Program-made: the position numbers and the translations under genes | Shown: piece by piece, positions 57,640 to 64,000 of the stretch | How the letters are laid out: the number at the start of each line of letters is the position of its first letter | Position numbering within the stretch: the stretch's first letter is position 1 | Origin: Siphonodentalium dalli | Taxonomy: Eukaryota > Mollusca > Scaphopoda > Gadilida > Siphonodentaliidae | Assembly: GCA_032622095.1 (NCBI GenBank) | Contig: CP136062.1 | Span: 55,285,849-55,349,848 of the forward strand | DNA: 64,000 bases | Direction: 5' to 3' | The notes under the pieces: model-generated | The model's input: the letters and a program-made list of their open reading frames with translations, nothing else | What the model was told of the DNA's origin: nothing | Databases searched by the model: none

Positions 57640-59220
57640 CCATAGGCCTCAGTGCAAACGTTTTAGCATATACACTGTTTACAATATAATTCCCAGGTTC
57701 AAAATTTTATTTAAATCTGACGAGGAAACTTTTTATGCAAAAAAATCATATCCGTCTAGCAGGAATTCACCTTTAAATCTTGTGTTTTCATAACTAGTGT
57801 CAGAACCGCATTATTAAAATAATATCATTATGACAGAAAATAGGGTGGAGCAGCAAGATTTTTTAAGTTTATACATAATCATCTCCATGATATCAGGAGT
57901 CTAACTGTGCGGTATAAAGATGCCTAGTCTGCTTGGGGTGTATATAGTGGGGGAGAGGGACTCTAATTTCCAAAAATTTATACATATTCTTCTCCGTGAT
58001 ACGAGGAATCCTAAATTGGATCATTTAAATATGCAAAATTGGTGCCGTTTCGATAAGAGATGATTTTGTTTAGTCACTGATTTCCACAAATTGTATAAAT
58101 ATTCATCTTCATAATGAATCTAATTGAGTGGTATAAAGATGTCAAAAGTGGTACTGCTTTAGTCAGGGATAGGTAGGGGAGGGGAGGGTAACCAAAACTG
58201 ATAAAATATGTTTAGCGCCAATTTCCACCACATTCATATATATTGTTCTCCAATGAAACGAGGATTCAAGTAGTGTGGGTTAAAGACACCATATTTTCGA
58301 ATGTCTGTTTGTGTGCTATATAACTTCATGAGGGACCATGCAGGTAACTCTTTACAAGTAAGATAATGGTGCGGTTTAAAATTATCTAAAAGTGACTCTG
58401 TTTATGGCAGGGGCAGAAAAGGGGGAGGAGCAGTAAAAATTATGAAATAGTTTTGTCGCAGATTTCCACCAAACTTATACATAATCATCTCCATGATATG
58501 GCATCTCCATTATAACAGGAGTCTAATTGACATTGTTTAAATATGTCAAAAGTAACGAGGGTTTTGAATCCACTTTTTGACTTAGATTTTTAACAGGTAG
58601 AAACAAAGCATGTGTCACCCACATCGCGTCCCATTTTTTTTAAAAGCAGCGCTGTAGCGGCTGCAACAGTGCTTTGGGGGATTTTGAATCCACTTTTTGA
58701 CTTATATTTGTATTAATAACTTTAACAACATATTAGATTCAATCTTCGGCTGTAAACTTTTTTCAAATCTGATATCTTGTAGCGATGCAGAAGGGGAAAA
58801 AATGGATATGCCTACTATTTTGACCACATTTATTGCTATATCTAGGTACAGTTGGAAATTAATATCAAGGCGTACAACGCACATGGTCGACAAGTTTATC
58901 AGCCATTGAAATCACTGTTGGATTAGCCTTAAGTGTGCGAATTTCCTCCACCACTAAAACTGGCAAAGTCGTGATATGGCCTTAGTTGCTGAAAGCGACA
59001 TTAAACCCTAATCAATCAAGGCATATACCCCCAAAGGAGACCCTCTAACCACATCCCATCTAATATGGCTGAGGGCCCATAAAACAGAACCATTCCCCTT
59101 GTCAATGATTAGATTTCAGGCAAACATCAAAGAAGGGTGACTGCCGAGTAAGAAAATCTCCACACAAACATCAAAAGAGCGTGTTGCTCAACCTTTCGCA
59201 ATAATACTGAACATTTTCCC
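57640..59220. repeat. Old degenerate repeat, otherwise nothing
   Basis: Weakly related units with ATTTCCACCAAA-type and CATAATCATCTCCATGATA segments recur between 57860 and 58520. 58950-59020 carries a tail (GCTGAAAGCGACATTAAACC, AATCAATCAA) like tails common on mollusc SINEs. No gene. Confidence 0.4.
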
Positions 59221-59225
59221 AAATA

Positions 59226-59438
59226 CAGCAATGCCCTAAATAATCGACTCCTTAACCACAGCAGAATTATGGGTAACTTTTCAGGATTTATTCAGAAATA
59301 TGGCTTGCTGCCATTCATCGGAAAGATCTCAGTGAGAGCTTTCCGGTGAATGGCAACAAGCCATATTTCCGACTAAATCCTGAAAAATTACCAATAATTC
59401 TGCTGTGGTTAAGGAGTCGATTATTTAGGGCATTACTA
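59226..59438. mobile_element. A-family MITE, full length
   Basis: CAGCAATGCCCTAAATAATC to GGGCATTACTA, long arms. It is followed by a C-family fragment (59466-59515). Confidence 0.8.
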
Positions 59439-60194
59439 TAATAATACTGAACATGTCCCAAATACGGGCAAGCCTGGAAATAGTGTGTCTGACTATTTAC
59501 AGAAAGAGGTCCCCATCAAAATACCTATTACATTTCCATAAATATTGAACATCTATTTAAGGCTAATCATGTGGTGATTGTTAGATGGCAATATAAACAC
59601 ATTAGAGTGAATGCCTCTGGCAACAGTGTGTTTCCATCAAGTGTTCAAACTGATGAAATTATCACCCTCCAAGGCACTAATATATCATTCTGTGTTATCA
59701 TATATCACTGTCTTTCACTGATGACATCACAAGTAATGCAAATGTCGCAAGGAGTGTTTTCTGCATTGTCGGCATAAAAAACTTCAAGATTATTTTGATG
59801 AAATCATGTTGTCCCTTGAATTCATTCACTCTGCAGTAAGATCTTAACCAACATTGAGCTTAAAAACCCACTTATTTTTGCTTTTGGGATTGGGAAAACG
59901 ATAAATATTCACATTGACACTTTAACAGGTAACTGCCCACCCGGTAACTATATAGACACATTGACACTTTAACAGGTAACTATATAGACTAGCTTTCCGG
60001 AGAAAATTAAGAAAGAAAAAACTGAGGGAGGCAAGAAAATCTCAGCCAAGCAGGGTATCAGAGACAAAAATGTAGTTTTTTTTTGGCTTTATTGTTTAAC
60101 GGAACATTGGAACCCAAAATTTATGCATATATAATTTGATAAGAGGTATCTAAAAACACATGGAAGATTTCCGAACAAAGTTTTGGATGTATAG

Positions 60195-60438
60195 CCCTTT
60201 GAGTGCCATGGGCCGATATTATCGGCCCTAAACCTACACAATAAGTCTGTTAAAGAATATAATAAAATATATTAAAATTGTAAAAAATTGTAAAAGAAAT
60301 TGTATAAAAAACAATTTTTTAAGCCAATGCATTCTCTTATATATGCGAGGCGACCTATGGTCGACTCGCATATATAAGAGAATGCATTGGCACAGGGTAT
60401 ATGGGTTGATACAAAAATCGGACCTGGCACTCAAAGGG
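60195..60438. mobile_element. CCCTTTGAGTGCC-family MITE
   Basis: CCCTTTGAGTGCCATGGG left end, GGCACTCAAAGGG then TTAA right; one intact CCAATGCATT palindrome. Confidence 0.75.
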
Positions 60439-60625
60439 TTAATGCTGAAAACACATGATTTGTTTAATTTTTGATAAATTTGAGATCGTTTCGTTTGTGC
60501 CTAAAAATTGCAACTGTAAACCTTGGGAAGAAAATCTAGATCTGTCGTCGTTCTGAAACGTTTATGGAACTATATCAATTTGATGATAAAAACGAAGAGA
60601 AAGCAGTGCAGGAAGTTTTTAAATA

Positions 60626-60848
60626 CAGTAATGCCCTAAGTAATCGACCTCTTAACCAAAGCAGAATTATGGGTAACTTTTCAGGATTTAGTCGGAAATA
60701 TGGCTTGTTGCCATTCATCGGAAAGCTCTCGGCGAGAGCTTTCCGATGAATGGCAACAAGCCATATTTCTGACTAAATCCTGAAAAATTACCCATAATTC
60801 TGCTGTGGTTAAGTAGTCGATTATTTAGGACATTACCAGGCATTACTG
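60626..60848. mobile_element. A-family MITE with duplicated terminus
   Basis: CAGTAATGCCCTAAGTAATC to CATTACTG; the right end contains a repeated GGACATTACC/GGCATTACTG. Confidence 0.8.
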
Positions 60849-61230
60849 TAGTTTCATGTTATAATGCAATATATCTTTTTCGGACATTCCATTTCCGATT
60901 CCAGAATTCCGATGAATAGAAATTGCACAGTTTTTGTTCGGGGGCCAAACATTGTGTTTGAAGTCATATTCTTTATAATTTCAATGCGTCTTTCTGGGAA
61001 ATACATGTATGGTGCTTGTAAAAAGGTAGTTAAAATATTTTTCAACCTATTTCGATACCAGGAAAAATTCATATTAGATTATTATTGGGTGTATTTTGGA
61101 GCGAAAACCACCATGTGGCTTTAAATATGCCGAACATGTAGGGCTCAATCTATTCAATCAGGAGAGATTTTGAACTGACCACAATGTTTACTCGAACAAC
61201 CTTAGCAGAATCCATCATCTGCATCATCTA

Positions 61231-61443
61231 CAGTAATGCCCTAAATAATCGACTCCTTAACCACAGCAGAATTATGGGTAACTTTTCAGGATTTAGTCGG
61301 AAATATGGCTTGTTGCCATTCAACGGAAAGCTCTTGCCGAGAGCTTTCCAATGAATGGCAACAAGCCATATTTCCGACTAAATCCTGAAAAGTCACCCAT
61401 AATTCTGCTGTGGTTAAGGAGTCGATTATGTAGAGCATTACTG
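61231..61443. mobile_element. A-family MITE, full length
   Basis: 213 bp, TA flanks, nearly perfect arms; the best reference copy with 32050-32262. Confidence 0.85.
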
Positions 61444-61743
61444 TATGTCACTCTCTGTATGGCAGTCATAAAGGATGGAAAGGGTTAAGTAAACATGCCG
61501 CATCTTATCACATCCCATGTCCCCCATCAGGCAGAAATATAGATACAATAGGCTATATACCCCTTATTCGGCTTTATTAGTTTCAAGCAGGTTTGGTTGC
61601 TATAGCAATGAATTGTTTATGGCAGGCTGACATGCAATTCTGTCTTGGAGCTTACCAACTGGGTTATTGAGGTCAGCAGGTGTACAGAAGATAATATATC
61701 AGAAGTCAATAACTACAGATGGGTATGGCAGCTGAAAGCATTT

Positions 61744-62158
61744 GATGTCTGGATTTCATTCTACTGTACCTCAGATGTCTGGGTTTCATTGTAATGTATT
61801 TACAATGTTGGGATTACATTGTAATGTACCTCAGATGTCTGGATTTGAATGTAATGTAACTCAGATGTCTGGATTTAATTTTTATGTCCCTCATATGTCT
61901 GGATATGATTGTAATGTACCTCAAATGTCTGGATTTCATTGTAATTAATGTACCTCAAACATGGATTGCCTTGTAATGTACCTCAAATGTCTGGATTTCC
62001 TTGTAATGTACCTCAAATGTCTGGATATCATTGTAATGTATCTCAAATGTCTGAATTTCATTGTAGTGTACCTCAAATGTCTGGATATCATTGTAATGTA
62101 TCTCAAATGTCTGGATTTCATCGTAATGTATCTCAGATGTCTGGATTTCATCATAAAA
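61744..62158. repeat. 30-bp minisatellite, CTCAAATGTCTGGATTTCAT
   Basis: About 14 units of GTAATGTACCTCAAATGTCT plus GGATTTCATT. The unit is 30 bp, so both strands stay open (plus strand repeating NVPQMSGFHC). Several units differ by length, breaking the frame near 61945. Confidence 0.85.
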
Positions 62159-62216
62159 TTAAGTAGGTCAAGTCAGAAGCTCAAGTCAGCACTTTACAAT
62201 ATTTTAAGGATAAATA

Positions 62217-62416
62217 CAGTAATGCTCTAAATAATCGACTCCTTGACCACAGCAGAATTATGGGTAATTTTTCAGGATTTAGTCGGAAATATGGCTTGTT
62301 GCTATTCATCGGAAAGCTTTCCGTTGAATGGCAACAAGCCATATTTCCAACTAAATCCTGAAAAATTACCCATAATTCTGCTGTGGTGAATGAGTCGATT
62401 ATTTACGGCACTACTG
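62217..62416. mobile_element. A-family MITE, full length
   Basis: CAGTAATGCTCTAAATAATC to GGCACTACTG, TA on both sides. Confidence 0.8.
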
Positions 62417-62636
62417 TATGTCACTTTACATGTGTTATATTGACTGTGTACCAATCAATTATGGGCACCAATTTGCAACTTTTTGTCAAGAATTTTCTAA
62501 TTTTCAGGAAGTTGGTCCAGGAAATTGGAGATATATTGTTTGTTTGTTTTTCAGTTAAAAACAATAAAAGTTTGATGTACAATACAAATGTGAACTTGTT
62601 TGAAAGCAAAAAAATAATGCAAATCCAACATGTTAA

Positions 62637-62978
62637 CCCAACATTTACCCAACAAAACGGCCAAAACCGGCCAAATAAAGCTTCAACAGCCTAAAATATC
62701 TTCGGTCTGTCTCAATAGAACCATACAAATATGGATATCATTGGAACCGGCTCCTTGACCACATTGTGATAGTTACAGTTATGCCCTGTGCCAATGCATT
62801 CTCTTATATATGCGAGTCGACCATAGGTCGCCTCGCATATATAAGAGAATGCATTGGCCTAAAAAAAAATTTTAATGTGTTAAGCCAAAGCATTCTCTTA
62901 TATATGCGAGGCAACCTATGGTCGACTCGCATATATAAGAGAATGCATTGGCACAGGGCCGTTCTGTTTGGTAAAGGG
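62637..62978. mobile_element. TTAA MITE, CCCTTTACCCAAC family, copy 5
   Basis: TTAA before the left end (which carries an extra CCCAACAT) and after GGTAAAGGG; two palindromes with a shortened spacer. Confidence 0.75.
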
Positions 62979-63419
62979 TTAATGGTGTCATCACTTCGTC
63001 ATACATAAACAAATAAATCAACTTAGATCAGGGGAAAGCACACTTCAGACAAGTTGACCTACAATAACTCAATCGAGTCAGGGGTGGCACCTCGGGAGGG
63101 GTCAGGGAGAGTTAGAGCCCCCCCCCCCACCAATCTGGGAGATCTGTTATGGCCAGTCCAGTAGCTGTAGACCTCCTGTCAGGGGGGGGATAATTTAATT
63201 ATAAAGATACTTTCCAGAGAAGATGAGTCTTTGGATAATAGGGAGAGATGGACTGTCATTAGGGATAAGTATAACAATGGCAGAAGTTAAATTTACACCC
63301 TACCATCACCCTTCTATGATCCATTAAGTTTTAAGCAAGAAAAGAAAGAACCTATTTATACATGTTTATAGCCATTATAGTGAATAAGAACAACATTATC
63401 ATCAATAAATATACTTTAA

Positions 63420-63600
63420 AGGGGCACTGTACACTAAATCTGGCCATTTATGGGACCGTCTCCTTTTATACTTAACAGAATATATGCAACAAATTAATTA
63501 ATTCGAGACATGGATGAGCTCAAAATACACTCATGTGCTCTATGAACGATGCAAACAACACGGTAATTATAACTTCAGTCATAAATTCATTATAATTACC
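63420..63600. mobile_element. AGGGGTACTGTAC-family left end
   Basis: TTAA then AGGGGCACTGTACAC; the body (ACATGGATGAGCTCAAAATA) matches 48215-48362 inverted. The right end is not identified. Confidence 0.55.
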
Positions 63601-64000
63601 ATATTGTGATGGCCGGATTATTTTAGGGAAAAGATGTAGTCCCTGCCAAGTAACCACAGAACTGTGTGTTAGCATGTCAATTAATGTGGTCATAGAAGTT
63701 AATTGTTACAGTGGTCACCTGGTTACACTCACTGAACTATATAACTATTATAATTACTTTAATACTAGTATAAGACACTAGTGCCCACCAATAAGCCCTG
63801 AATGATGTATTTGAGAACACAGGTATAGGGCTCAGGGTCAGGAGGAGCAATTAATTGTCCCCAATATATCAAACTTAATCAAAGATCATTTACATTTACA
63901 TCAAATATAAAATGAAAATACAGGGATAGTTGTAATTTACACTCTAAGGGCCATACTAAAGAAGAAATTAATGGACACATTGTATTGCATGTGGATATTG
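63600..64000. other. Nothing recognised
   Basis: AT-rich sequence up to the right edge; no coding or repeat signal noticed. Confidence 0.4.

Noticed and set aside
61653-61740. Minus-strand exon with GTAAGC donor as RRM first half
   Set aside because: All frames after the best acceptor contain stops; the remaining short frame does not resemble RNP2.
61742-62166. Repeating MSGFHCNVPQ-type peptide
   Set aside because: The 30-bp minisatellite keeps all frames open on both strands; there is no start or splice context and indels break the frame.

Overview
This window is eukaryotic. It is AT-rich and intron-dominated, has GT-AG splice sites, and is packed with miniature transposable elements. The repeat spectrum (about 160-bp HINE/pearl-like arrays, a tRNA-headed SINE with a GCGCTATATAAG-type tail, dispersed repeats ending in GGACGGACGGAC tracts) resembles published bivalve genomes, so a bivalve mollusc is the most likely source. 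Species cannot be set from the sequence alone.

The main content is one large gene on the minus strand, assembled here from 16 phase-compatible exons between 43381 and 111. It runs off the left edge at its 3' side and is open at its 5' side. The spliced coding part (2158 bp, about 719 codons) reads, in order: the C-terminal half of an RRM; a charged linker with two microexons (26 and 38 bp); a long GRGRG-rich disordered region; a hydrophobic/proline segment; a Q-rich exon; a MYND zinc finger split over two exons; a Ser/Lys linker; a K/D/Q/RGG-rich exon; and the start of an extended Tudor domain. RRM-MYND-Tudor is the architecture of TDRD1/Vreteno-type piRNA-pathway proteins. The first half of the RRM was not found; it may lie in the assembly gap (47434-47533) or beyond 64000.

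The introns and the region right of 43.4 kb hold nested repeats. (1) A Tc1/mariner-like MITE hairpin (CAGTAATGCCC ends, TA flanks), about 17 copies. (2) Several piggyBac-like TTAA-flanked MITE families (CCCTTTACCCAAC, CCCTTTCAGTGCC, CCCTTTCATGAT, AGGTACTCAA, AGGGGTACTGTAC), many carrying the same palindrome around CCAATGCATTCTCTTATATA. (3) A GCAGAATGAGGTCCCC palindrome family, partly in 432-bp tandem units. (4) HINE-like elements with tandem cores, the largest at 9156-13239 containing a near-identical 1441-bp duplication. (5) A 1405-bp hAT-like element (44104-45508) and an inverted partial copy that runs into the gap. (6) A decayed Helitron PIF1 helicase end (55505-55715). (7) Minisatellites at 25.7, 45.6, 51, 57.5 and 61.9 kb.

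Apart from the Tudor gene no convincing intact gene is visible. A possible broken first exon at 46647-46800 and an acidic exon-like stretch at 7127-7238 are reported with low confidence. No tRNA, rRNA or CRISPR array was recognised.
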